DNA from: Micromussa lordhowensis
Taxonomy: Eukaryota; Cnidaria; Anthozoa; Scleractinia; Lobophylliidae
NCBI GenBank assembly: GCA_964020085.1
Contig: OZ026597.1
Coordinates: 19,985,021 to 20,049,020, forward strand
Reading direction: 5' to 3'
Length of the DNA stretch: 64,000 nucleotides
In this document: positions 52,015 through 62,600 of the stretch, piece after piece
Layout: every line of letters starts with the position of its first letter
Numbering within the stretch: the first letter of the stretch is position 1
Notes under the pieces: model-generated
The model's database searches: none
Seen by the model: only the letters and a program-made list of their open reading frames with translations
Told to the model about the DNA's origin: nothing
Position numbers and translations under genes: made by a program

Positions 52015-52843
52015 ACGAGCGCAAAGCGCGAGTCCGATTTTGAAATCACTTGCGCGATTACTCCCTGAATTGTACTCCACTCAGTCCAATTACTATTACT
52101 TATTATTATTATTGTTATTGTTATGGTAATCCTATATTTGTAGCAAATGCTACTGACAGCTGCTGACAGACACTTACACAGCCCAGTTACTCTTACTATT
52201 AACTATTTCACTAAATCTTTTAATTTGCAATTTAATTTCTGATTTCAAGTTCAGCATCCTGTGTTGTTGCTGACAATGTCAAATCAATGGACTATGATAG
52301 ATTGATCAGCACTTGGCTATCAGAGAAGTATTATGAACTCCCATGCTAATAACTGGGAAAAGCTTTTATTTTTCAGGATATGTAGTTACTGTAGTGACAT
52401 TCCAACTGATTCCTACATTTTTGTACTCTAGGTGGAGCAAGCGATCGGAATCTGGAGTGCTTGCTTGTTCAGCTCTCAAGGAACAGTATAGGCAAACAAT
52501 TATTCTTGGAGCAGAATCAAGCTCTGAAATTAAGCAACAATACTGCTCCATTGGAGACAAGAGACAAAAGCTCTCAAGACCATTACCTTTTTACTGCCTT
52601 GTCGTCCTATTGCAAGGCTCCAAGGACCTGATAAAAGAGAGAATGGAAAAGCGTCAAGAACATTTTATGCCTACAAACTTGCTGGATTCACAGCTTGAAA
52701 CTCTAGAGGAACCAAAGAACTGTGATTTGTACTCGGCAGTTAATATCTCAGTGGACCAAACTGTTGAGGAAATCACCAATGAAATTTTACGGGCCTTGAA
52801 AGCCAAATGTGGTGTAAGGGTATCAATACATAGTACTGTATAA
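48655..52843 (+). CDS. IDNK: Gluconokinase, 5 exons, complete
   Basis: Exons: 48655-48695, 48866-48896, 50006-50092, 50275-50318 and 52432-52843, giving 204 residues with consistent phases. Gluconokinase uses ATP to turn D-gluconate into 6-phosphogluconate, which enters the pentose phosphate pathway; it is cytosolic. Residues 8-16 are a P-loop (GVCGSGKTT). YMDADNFHSEGNITKMKQG, then PLTDEDRKPWL, VLACSALKEQYR and MEKRQEHFMPTNLLDSQ follow in the order usual for gluconokinases. FMP-x-LLDSQ-x-TLEEP is a family hallmark. The human enzyme has 187 residues by memory, so the length fits. Intron 4 (2.1 kb) holds a LINE fragment and two hairpin elements. Confidence 0.95.
49314..49497. mobile_element. 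Hairpin element, second 'GAAATAGAAAACA' member
   Basis: The arms contain GAAATAGAAAACATG and its complement, and CAGTTATAGAAACAC with GTGTTTCTATAACTCG, as at 10411-10603. A separate short arm (TCTATCGAGTTATAGAAACA) lies at about 49615. In gluconokinase intron 2. Confidence 0.75.
49705..49965 (-). repeat. SINE, minus-strand copy
   Basis: Read on the minus strand it contains GGCAAGAAAATTTACTCTC, GCCTCTCTTGACCCTGG and AACCCTGCGATGG in the same order as the SINE at 60388-60665. Same family, opposite orientation, diverged. Confidence 0.65.
51046..51345. repeat. Second copy of the 47.3-47.6 kb element interior
   Basis: Shared text includes CTACACGACTCCTA, ATTTGCCGTTCTCT and CACCTCTGTAATTTGCC-like stretches. 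The TAG/CTA termini are absent. Confidence 0.6.
51430..51573 (+). pseudogene. LINE reverse-transcriptase fragment
   Basis: The plus frame reads FNNLAPSYIGDLLHFYTPNR then FQLQVPLSNLKTYGD, the C-terminal text of LINE reverse transcriptases, ending in TGA. It is a short dead piece inside gluconokinase intron 4. Confidence 0.7.
51651..51951. mobile_element. TIR element with inner hairpin
   Basis: TAATCGTATCTATAACAAA at the left mirrors the right end TTTGTTATAGATACGATTA. Inside (51725-51803) ATCACGTGGGTGTCC pairs with its complement. It sits between a TTA microsatellite and the next hairpin. Confidence 0.7.
51954..52095. mobile_element. Adjacent near-perfect hairpin element
   Basis: TAGTAATTGGAC mirrors GTCCAATTACTA, and TACAATTCAGGGAGTAATCG mirrors CGATTACTCCCTGAATTGTA. 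It abuts the element at 51651-51951 with only two bases between. Confidence 0.75.
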
Positions 52844-54658
52844 AGAAAATAATTTTCTTTTATAAGAAAAGATCGGCAAGCTGGGAAAGAGCAGGACATC
52901 ATCAAGGTTGCAAAACTTTGATAAGTGTGGATAGATTGCTTGAATGTATGTTTTCACTGGAGACAATTCAAAACTTTTGCAATTCTAGTAATTCGAAGGC
53001 AGCTATAGTAAAATAGCTGAATCTCTTATTATAAGCATTCAAAGACTTTTTACTTCTTCAGAGGCACACAGGCTGTTTGAGAAGATGGAATCTATTGTGC
53101 AAAAGTTTGGGAATACAGGTATGGTTGGTTTTGTGTGGACTTGGCCTTACAAAGCAGAATTTTTCCCAGTTCCATTTAAGCATCTGTGGAGGAGTGACTT
53201 TGCATGAAGAGCCATTGATGAAAGAGACTTTGATCTGAATTAAGGTGACTATATACAGCAACCCACTCTGTTTCTGGGTTGAGTATCTTGACCTCTGAAT
53301 TAGTATAGGTAAATCACATGATTTCAAGTGCAAAATAATTTGGACAAATTAGCAACAGTGTAAATTTTTTTCAAAGGCTAACAAAATTGCACGAACCTGT
53401 AGGCTGGTAATCTTTAAAAAATTACTGTACTTGTTAATAACACACTTTTGAATAGACTACTATTTATGATAAGGTCTTTGTCGTACATTGTGTTCTTAGG
53501 CAGGCTGTCGTGCCCTTGCTCCTCAAACTTCCAATGTTCTAATGTTGGAATATCTTTAGATTACCACACCAATAAGGCCCACTAAGTATTCTTATCTATT
53601 CTGAACTCTTTCACTTTTATAACCTGTAGTGGAAAGATGTTAATTAAAATTAGAACTCAAAATAGTTGTTTAAAAAAGAATGTTGGTAGTCAAGCAATAT
53701 TTTTTATTGGAATAATATTATAAATCACAGTGCAATTTTATATGACAAGTAGTTTCTGAAGCATTCAGCTTCAATCCAATATTATTTTTTTAGAGCTCTA
53801 AACTTACTAAATAATAAATTTTTGTTATCTCAATGAAATTGAAGAACCTTTTTGAAAGAGATTAGGCACATGCAGGGGTAAAATATGGTAAATATAACTT
53901 AGTTTTTGGAAAAGGACAAATGTTAAAATCAGTTTAGTGATTAAGAAGTGCCCACCCTCCAATGAGTACCCATGATTTATTTAATAACTGCCCCTTCCCC
54001 CCTGGGGGGACTCCCATGTAAAAAGGACATGGGTGATTGTCATAACTTTAAGGGGTTGGTATCTCTTAGGGTGTTCCGGCTCATAAGGTCCACAGCAAGA
54101 GCTTTTTTTATGGAAGTCCCCCAGGCTGATCCATTCCAATCTTTCAACGAGTGTCCCCATTGTGAAGGTGAAATTCGACGTATTAACAAAGAACACATTG
54201 ACTTATAAGAGGAGTGAGTTAATTTATGTGGTTAGTGGAATGTGATATGGAACATAAATTTGGGAAATGATTATCAAATTGTGTTTTGACTATGAGACCC
54301 TCTACTATCACAGTTTTTGACTTCAAATATCCATTGTTGTTCATTGAAGTGCCATGTCACATTCTGATATTTCTGTCCAAAAAGAAATGAGCACCCTGCC
54401 AATCAAGTGCCCTCCCTTGAACTACCAAAGGTAAATAAATACCCCAAGTGCTAAATTGAATCCAACCTCATTCCCAGAGTTTCTAATCTTCCTGCCCTCA
54501 TGTGTGCACATCAAATGAACTCAGACTTGCTCAGATCAACCCATCTGTTTAGTGTTGTTTTCGTCTAATTATATGCTTGTATTAGCGAGGTAATAATGAA
54601 CATTATGTAATATTATATCTGTTCTCAAATTTCTTGATAGGCTGTAATAAAATTTTAA
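52844..54658. other. Gluconokinase 3' flank, no gene seen
   Basis: Probably includes the 3' untranslated region; no convincing exon. About 53945-54120 is a partial copy of the repeat at 41225-41532. Confidence 0.45.
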
Positions 54659-54831
54659 TAGACCATTTCCGAGGTACCTAAAGCCTCTCTTTCAAAGCGA
54701 GGCCTGGTGCACAACCATTCATATGAAAATGAGTTTAATTTGCATGTGAATGAAATCTAATTTTCATATGAAAGGATGAGCACCCAGACTCGCTTTGAGA
54801 AAGAGGCTAAAAATAATTCGGAAATGGCCTA
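54659..54831. mobile_element. TIR element, TAGACCATTTCCGA ends
   Basis: TAGACCATTTCCGA at the left mirrors TCGGAAATGGCCTA at the right, with inner complementarity around CATTCATATGAAAATGAG. A related partial copy lies at about 34850-34980. Confidence 0.65.
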
Positions 54832-54944
54832 TTGCTTGTATGCTAACTCCTCTTTGTGTTAACTTAATGAAACTGTCATGCTGCAATCATCTCGGAAACG
54901 TATTCAACCTGGAAAAATAATAGAACTTATTATATGGATAGCTC

Positions 54945-55236
54945 CCTGAGCGGGCAAGATGAGTCAAATCCTGCACTACGTTTGGCTACCTGAGCGGGCA
55001 AGATGGAGCTATCTTGCTCGCTCGGGACTACCCGCCTTGTACCGCAAGAAAAATTTCCCCGAAAGCCATACAATAAATCCTTTATTGACCAAGCTTGTTC
55101 GTTCAAGATGGCTTGATATTGGCCTTGTTCTTTTTATGCGTGTTTATGGACCTTGACTCCGTCTTGGTTCATAAACAAACAAAAAAGAACTCGGCCAATG
55201 TCCAGCCATCTTGACCTCACACTTGGTCAATAACCC
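54945..55236. mobile_element. Dispersed element A, copy 2 (opposite orientation)
   Basis: Carries the same palindrome (TCAAGATGGCTTGATATTGG pairing with CCAATGTCCAGCCATCTTGA) and the CGGGCAAGATGG flank as 17704-18110, reversed. It lacks the 90-bp insertion found in copy 1. Confidence 0.65.
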
Positions 55237-55778
55237 ATATATCTTGAATCAGTTAATTTTTGTCTAATTTGAGATTTGACATGAGCTTTAGATCTGTTTG
55301 TTTTATGTAACAATGAATGCAGTGCAATTCAGCGAGGATTTGCAAGAGAATTATCAAATACCACTTCAAATTATTAGAACTGGGGTTTGTCAGGAGATTG
55401 AGGTGATCAGGATAAATAGTTGGAAGTCAAAACTGGTCCAGTGTTCAGTTCATCTCAATAAAGAAGTACTAAATTTTGTTTCCATTCTTTGTTTCGTTCC
55501 ATTCAAGAATTGAAAGTTCAATATTCATTCTGTGTGGGATACTGAAGTGAAAAATATCAAATTGTTGTATGCACTACATTGTTTTGGGAGAAAACCTTGG
55601 CCAGTTTTGAATGCTGTATTTTGCAATTTGCAATGATATTTCAGTTCTTAATCTATTATAACAATACTTTAAGCACGCTGAGAACAATCAATACTTGTCT
55701 GATTTAAAAGTACTGGGGGATGTTCTGAGTGTACTTTGTATGTTCCATGGCCTTCAGTTGCTTTTGCTGCCAGTGTAG

Positions 55779-55869
55779 TAGCCTGCGAAAACAGACGTCC
55801 TTCTTCGCTCCTGGCCCGAGTGGCGTTTTCGGGCCAGGAGCGAAGAAGGACGGCTGTTTTCGCAGGCTA
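55779..55869. mobile_element. 91-bp TAG...CTA hairpin with 9-bp target duplication
   Basis: Starts TAGCCTGCGAAAACAGACGT and ends AAACAGCC-complement ...CGCAGGCTA; the arms pair almost perfectly over their length. Flanked by identical 9-mers CCAGTGTAG (55770-55778 and 55870-55878). It shares its ends with the element at 47119-48169 and looks like a deleted derivative of it. Confidence 0.88.
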
Positions 55870-56333
55870 CCAGTGTAGTAATGGCTTGTCTACAGTAGGT
55901 TGCACTTCCTTATCTTTTGCCAAGTTGCAGTAATGCATGTCCTAGGTTTGCATGTTCTCTATTTAATTTTCTGTGTCATGACATACATGCTATTTATTTA
56001 CTGTCTTGTAGTTTTCAGTTTTTTTATTATTGCACACTGTTTACAGAAAAAAAAAAACACGATTTACAACAATATAGGACAAATAAATACAAATAGAAAT
56101 TAACTAGACGATACCATATTTAATTGTGCACAGTGACCAAAGTAGCCAAGGGGCTTTCGAGTTGGCCACTGTCATGTAGATTTAAGTTGGCGATGGCCGC
56201 ATGTTACGTTAAAAGATGATATTACAATCATAAAAGAAGGAAAGACATATATACATGTAAGCTCAAATAAAAGAAAAACGATGTCCTGATATCGTACAAC
56301 ATTATTTTACATAGCTAGCAGTTAAACTATGGT

Positions 56334-56590
56334 CAGTTTTGAGTAGTCAATAGGAATTTTTTATATTGCTTTTTGAAGAGCAAGTATGGAGAACATTTAA
56401 GTTCTGATGGAACAGATTCCCAGATTTTTATCGCAGAGAATTTAAATGTAGATACCCCATAATTGGTAGCACACAGTGATGGGTGAAGCTTTATTTAACA
56501 GATCATGCAATAGCAGTGGACTGGTATGCCAACTAAGTGGTGTCTCTCTATTACACCAATCTGTCTGGACAGTTATTAAATTGAATCAAT
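56334..56590 (-). pseudogene. LINE reverse-transcriptase C-terminal relic
   Basis: The minus strand reads RETPLSWHTSPLLLHDLLNK, then after a frame change CATNYGVSTFKFSAIKIWES and LLFKKQYKKFLLTTQN with a stop at about 56334. This is the normal end of a LINE ORF2. Dead fragment. Confidence 0.7.
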
Positions 56591-57379
56591 CAAACAGACA
56601 ATAAAATGCCTGCCATAAACACCAAGCAGAACTGGGACATTACCACGCTGATAACAATATGAATGCCCCAAAACAAGCCCTATGTGCCACCTAGGCACAG
56701 ATAGGACAGACAATGATGAAAACAGGCTTTGTAGTCATCAGAGAGAAATAGGTAAAAACCCTGAGCTTATGGTAGATTATGGATTGCAACACACAGTTTT
56801 GTTATTAAAAGAAGAAAACAAACTGAACAGTGACAATTTTCTACAAAATTTTATTGAAAAAAAAAACAAAACAAAACAAACTATTTTTCTATATTTAACT
56901 ATATACACACTTTTATTCTATTTTTACTTTAGATACATATACAGCCAATTACTTGACACCTTAGTTACTTAGTTACCCACTCACATCTGCTAAACAGTAA
57001 AAGCAGTCAGCCAACACTTAAGTCTGAACATCAGCCATTTGTTGACCCACAGTTGGCTGACAAATAGCCGACAATATCTTTTGGGAACTTTTCTTCACTT
57101 TTACAGAATTTTTGCCTGGATTTGCAATGGAACTGCCTAATATGACCATAGTCGTCGAACCTTAAAGTACAGTATGCAAAATATGTACAAGCCTGATAAT
57201 ATATGTAAGAGCAGTGCGAACAGTTAGTGCGAGTATATAGTCAACACTATCAATCCATTCAACATTGTGTGGCAACAAAAATCATCCATATCCTCCCATG
57301 AAATTAAAGGTCATGCACCACACATTTCTGATTGGGTGGATAGGAGCTGGAAGTTCTGGAAGGGTGGGAAAGTTTGGGC

Positions 57380-57628
57380 TCAAACCAAAAACCCTTCTGT
57401 GGAGGAGTGGGATGGCATTGAGTCACCATGCCTTGTGTTAAAGAATGGAATATTTAACTCGTTGAATTCATTACGCCATTGTTGGGAGGACTCATTGGCA
57501 TGTTTCTGTGCAACTACATTTTGCATTTCTTCAAAAGGTGCTGTAAAATACCCACAAACATTATGGAGTGGCAACTGTACTACACAAGTATGACGTGCAT
57601 CATGGCCAGAGGCTTCTGATAAACTGCC
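57380..57628 (-). CDS. Candidate terminal exon, perhaps of the paracaspase gene
   Basis: On the minus strand a TTTATTTGTAG acceptor leads into 82 codons and a TGA. The protein (GSLSEASGHDARHTC, PLHNVCGYFTAPFEEMQN, VAQKHANESSQQWRNEF, NTRHGDSMPSHSSTE) looks genuine and not like translated noise. Phase 0 fits a direct join from the paracaspase exon 58829-58930. Its Ser/His-rich composition resembles the low-complexity C-terminal tail that follows the last Ig domain in vertebrate MALT1, but the resemblance is weak. It may instead be an alternative last exon or the end of a separate gene. Confidence 0.4.
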   Translation of the reverse strand, partial: GSLSEASGHDARHTCVVQLPLHNVCGYFTAPFEEMQNVVAQKHANESSQQWRNEFNELNIPFFNTRHGDSMPSHSSTEGFLV

Positions 57629-58457
57629 CTACAAATAAACGCTCACTGGTGTTTGATCAAAAGCACTAGTTACATCTTCAATACCAAGCACCACTGAACT
57701 AATGATTATAAACTTCCTTGGTACACCAACTGCCGTGCATAGGCTGAACACTTTTACTTGTTAGTTTTAGACATCGAACTTCAATTAGAATCCTTGCTAG
57801 TTGATAAAATAACTTGCCAAAGTTATTTGAATAAAAAAACAGTGTTCTTGATACTCAAACTTGTAAAAAAAAAATGGATAGATAAAGTAAATGGCTCCAT
57901 TTATAATTATAAGGCCACTACACCCAAATGTTTTGACATGCATGTAACTACTCATGAGACCACATATGCCGATCTGCATACAAATAATAGAGATGGTGAC
58001 CTCTTGAACCAATTTCAGAAATGAATTTGAACCTTGACCTTAAACGATCCTTTTCAAACTCTCTTTACTCATTTCCAGTGTACAGAGAAATAAAGTCCAG
58101 TACGAGAGACCCAGTTGGGCCAGAGTTAGTTAGAAGAGCTAACCTGTGATCAGGCATTTTGTTTTCAATTGTTTGTGTGTGTGTGTTTTTGTTTTTTTTA
58201 AAAAAAATCTGATTGCAGGTTATCAAAGTGCCAGTAAAGTTACAGAAGTACAGTTAGAGATGAAATTTGGAAGGGCTAGTGAGAATGACTTTTGGGCTAG
58301 TACATCATAGTTACAGCTTCCCTGAAGGGCAAGCCCAAAACTTGATTTTCTTTCATACTTTGACAATACTAGCAACGTCCTATAATAATTATTACCAGTC
58401 TACACTACTATCTTAAAAGTATATACAAGTATTGGTCATTTGATAACATTCACCAGT

Positions 58458-59583
58458 TTACTCCTTCTCATTAAGGAATGCTGTAGCGATTCCAAATTCT
58501 TTGTAGTTAAAAACCTCCACAGTGTGTTTTGTTCGTTCATCATGGGCTCCCTTCAGAACATACTTGATGGTTATAGTCAATGCAAGCGGGTTCTGAGAAC
58601 AAAAGTTAGAGCCATTATAGCAAAGTGCAGTTACCAGTTAGAATATGTACACTGTAGGAACTTCGCTGTATAGTTTAGTCCTGAAGCTAAGATCATTATT
58701 TTAAAAACTGTTGGTCTAAGAAAAATGTATATCAGAAATTTGAATTAGGAAGTAATTTTGGCGCCATTTCAAGTTGTAGCTGCTTGACAGCATTGCTTTT
58801 AGAGAAGACTGAAAAATAATCAGTTCACCTTGAGTCTCTGAATGTTATAGATCTCACTGATCTTCTCCACAGGACTTTGGGTAGGTCCATTTTGCTGCGG
58901 TGGCAAGCTGCGTGGCACTATTCCAGTATGCTGTTTAAAAGACAAGGACCAGTACGTATTTCATAAACAATTTTGTAGATCATTTGTAAGCTGAGTGCAC
59001 TGAAAATATTACTGACTGATGAGGATATTAAAAAGGTTATAAAAATGTTGTAACTTACAGTAAATTATCAGAATTACCACACTCAGTTGCAAGCCAAGAT
59101 GATTAGTTGAACAACTTCATATCTGCATGTCTCTGTGTGCAAATGATCATGGGTCAAGCACACCCTGGCCAGCCCCCACCCCCCACCCCCAACTAATCCT
59201 TGAGTGTTGACTGTGTGCATTCTCTTTGATGAAAAACAAAGAATGCTGTCAACATCAGTTGCATTAATATAACATACTTGGTGGTATAGAGTAATCAATA
59301 AGGGCTCTTTCAATTTCATTACCGGTAGTTATCAGACATATCTTTCATTCAAGTGGCAGCCAATGGCAAAAGCTGTACAGGGACATTATGCAATTACAGG
59401 TAGAAATAAAATCTTTACCTGTACAACCTGTCTCAGTACATTAGTGGTGGTTGGATGGAAGTAAAAGCTCTGAACATCCTAAAAGCACATAATATGGTAC
59501 ATTACAAGTCAGAAGTCTTTTGACGTAAGTAAGAGATAAATACCTCGAACGTCGGTATTAATCCATATACATCCCGAGGGCCC

Positions 59584-59622
<39 letters not shown>

Positions 59623-62600
59623 AGGTATTTATCTGACTTATTTCATGAAATTATGAGGGATTTATTTGTATAAATCCCTGAAACGAGGGATTTATACAGA
59701 TAAATCCCTCATTTAATATTCATGAAGTATGTAAGTTAAATAAAGGATGTTGAATAACAAAAGAAAATGTGTGATTCATGAAATAATCAAACAAACACAC
59801 AGTAATAAAATACTTTAATTGCCTTGTTATGAATGGATATAACATTAATCCAGTGAAACATTACTACTGCAAGGAGCCCAAAAGTGTGACCGCTTTATAT
59901 TCTTTCATACAAGCAGACTATCCAATCAGGAGCTGAAGATGGATTATCTTAGCTTCTGATTGGATAGTATGAGTGCACAAAAGAATACAAATAAATTTGA
60001 AGTGGCCACACCTTTGGGCTCCCTGGTGTAATAGACTAAGTAGACAATTTTTTAAAGAGCATTCAGTCCCCCTAAGACTTCAATACCTGAGGCAAAGTCT
60101 CCAACATTAAGCTGGCATCACAGAATGTTGCTTCTCCCAGGTCAATGACCCTCAGACACAACCTGATGGCATTTGACAGCCAGTTCTGGTGTTCAAACCT
60201 GATCTCTATCTTGATGTCAGATTCACACTTTACCACTCGCTTCTGAGGGAGCTCTGTAAAACAAATTGCAAAAAGGAAGCATGCAAAGCTTGGCGTGGGT
60301 GGTCTAATTTTTTTAAAGGTCATTTTTCTTTTTTCAACAGGTCTTGTTCTGTAAGGTGTAGAGATGCACAGCAAGAAGTATGTCCCTTGTCCAAGGAGGT
60401 GGAGACACCTGGTCCTCATGGTTAGTGTGCTTTACTCAGGTTTTTGAGCCCTGACTGGGGACATTGTGTTGTGTTCTTAGGCAAGACACTTTACTCTCAC
60501 AGTGCCTCTCTCCACCCAGGTGTACAAATGCGTACTGGCAAATGTAATGCTGGGAGTAACCCTGCAATGGACTAGCGTCCCATCCAGGGGGGAGTAGAAA
60601 TACTCCTAGCCGCTTCATGCTACAGAAGCTAGTGTAAGCTCTGGCCCGATGGGCCACTTGGCTTGTCTGCAGACTTAACCTTTGTCAAGAACACTATGCA
60701 ATGACCTTGGCGAGCACTCAAATCTGGTATCTGTACTGTCTCAAGTTGCATTGTCTCTAAGGGTCCCGAAAACTTACTGTGTATGTCAAGCCAAGCCCTT
60801 TGTCTCTCATGAGACCATGCGTCTGGGACAATGGGATCACGTAAACTATAACTTCTGGTTGTGGTAGTGTGGTACTGTGGACGTTGCCTCTCAACCCATT
60901 GATTTGTGTTTACCTCTGCTTCAACATCTAACAAAAGAGTAAAGAATAGTCGGTATTTTTTTGTTGAGAAACAGTAATAAGTATGGCAGGCCATATTAAT
61001 TATCCACAGTAGCTAGTAAGCAGTATTCAGTTGGACTTCAGAGTGGACAGTGTTTAAGTGTCACACCTCTTTCCTGCAAGAGTATCACTTATCAGTTGTC
61101 AAAAACTCAATGTGTTCTTGGTCCAGGAAGTGAGTCATTAACTTAATCCTTGACACCCTTAATGTGGCATGTAAATTCTCACCTGTCTGCCTCTAAACCA
61201 GCCTGACAGATGACAAGTGGTGCAGAGTTCTAAAATCCTTATGGGTAATAGCTGGCAACGCCAATGCATGTGTATGGGTGTTTGCAGGACCATTCAACAC
61301 CTGGGACCCTTGTATCATGTAGAAGAAAGTTTAATCAAGCTAGTCTAATCTACCCAGACATTTTCTTTCCTCAAAACCCAAAACAGAACATTCTAATAAA
61401 ACAGTTTTTGATCTCTTGAACTCTTATTTCATCTACAGATGAGCATGTCCATATACCTCCTGCCACTTGATGCAAGACATCCTCAACTTTGGTGTCATTC
61501 ATGACATGCTTAAGCAGATGTTTCATGTACATTCCATTGGGGTCTTGTCTTCTTTCATAAGCTTCAGACTGGGGGCATCTGTTCAAGAAGAAATGAACAA
61601 GAGGCTCATTGCAGCGCATGATGTCATGTGATCTCATCCAGCAATTTTTTTTCCAAACAGAGTCTCCAATTTTAAACCTTTCAAAGCACCATCAATGATC
61701 TTTCTTGAAGTGGCAAGTCTTTACTTACGTGGCAAACCCAAGAACAGCCTGTGCATTGTATGGGAATTCATAGCTCTTAAAAGCAAAACTTGTCTCTACA
61801 TTTGACCTGATGAAAAAGGATAATCAGTAAGAAGAAGGAAGTGTGGAATGGAAGGGCAGTTGTGAGTAGTGGTGGAGCAATCGGGAACAATTGGAGCAGG
61901 GAGCAGGTTGGGAATTAAGCACTCTTAACTGGCAAAAACCAGCTGATGATAACTCAATTTAGTAGCCCCTTCCAATAATACCCAGTGCTGGTTTCAGTAA
62001 GTGAAGGCCTCAAACACTGCAGTTTTAACAGATAGTCAAACATCTCTCCTCAGCTGACACTTCTTTTAGTACCAAAGGTGTTTGTTTTGCTAGTGGATCA
62101 ACCAGTTCACTAGAAAATAGGCTAGAATAAATGTCACCTCATATCTAAATAAAGCTGGTACACTTGCTTAAAACAAACATCTCTTAACAGATGTCAGCAA
62201 CTCTGGGCAACAAACAACTTATTCAGAAGATAAACCAAAACCAACAAACGGACCTCAAACTGACCGACTTAATTTGACTAATAATAGATGGATTGAAACT
62301 TACTAGAACTGACCTATGGCTGATGACAAACGTTACCCGGTGTTTCAGCCAATACCATCATGCCTAAACCGGCCAATCACTTTCAACAGACCAGACTTGC
62401 AACATCATCGACGACTGACTAACACTTGTTTATTCACTTGACTCTGAAGATAACTCAGGCTCAGGTTGTTGAAACACCAGTCACCAGCAACAGTTCTTGT
62501 CAGAACCCTAACCCCAATGATCATATAAGATAAACTACTTATACTCCTGGGTTCAAACCATTTACTATAAAAATTAATGTCACATTTGCCAGTACGCTAA

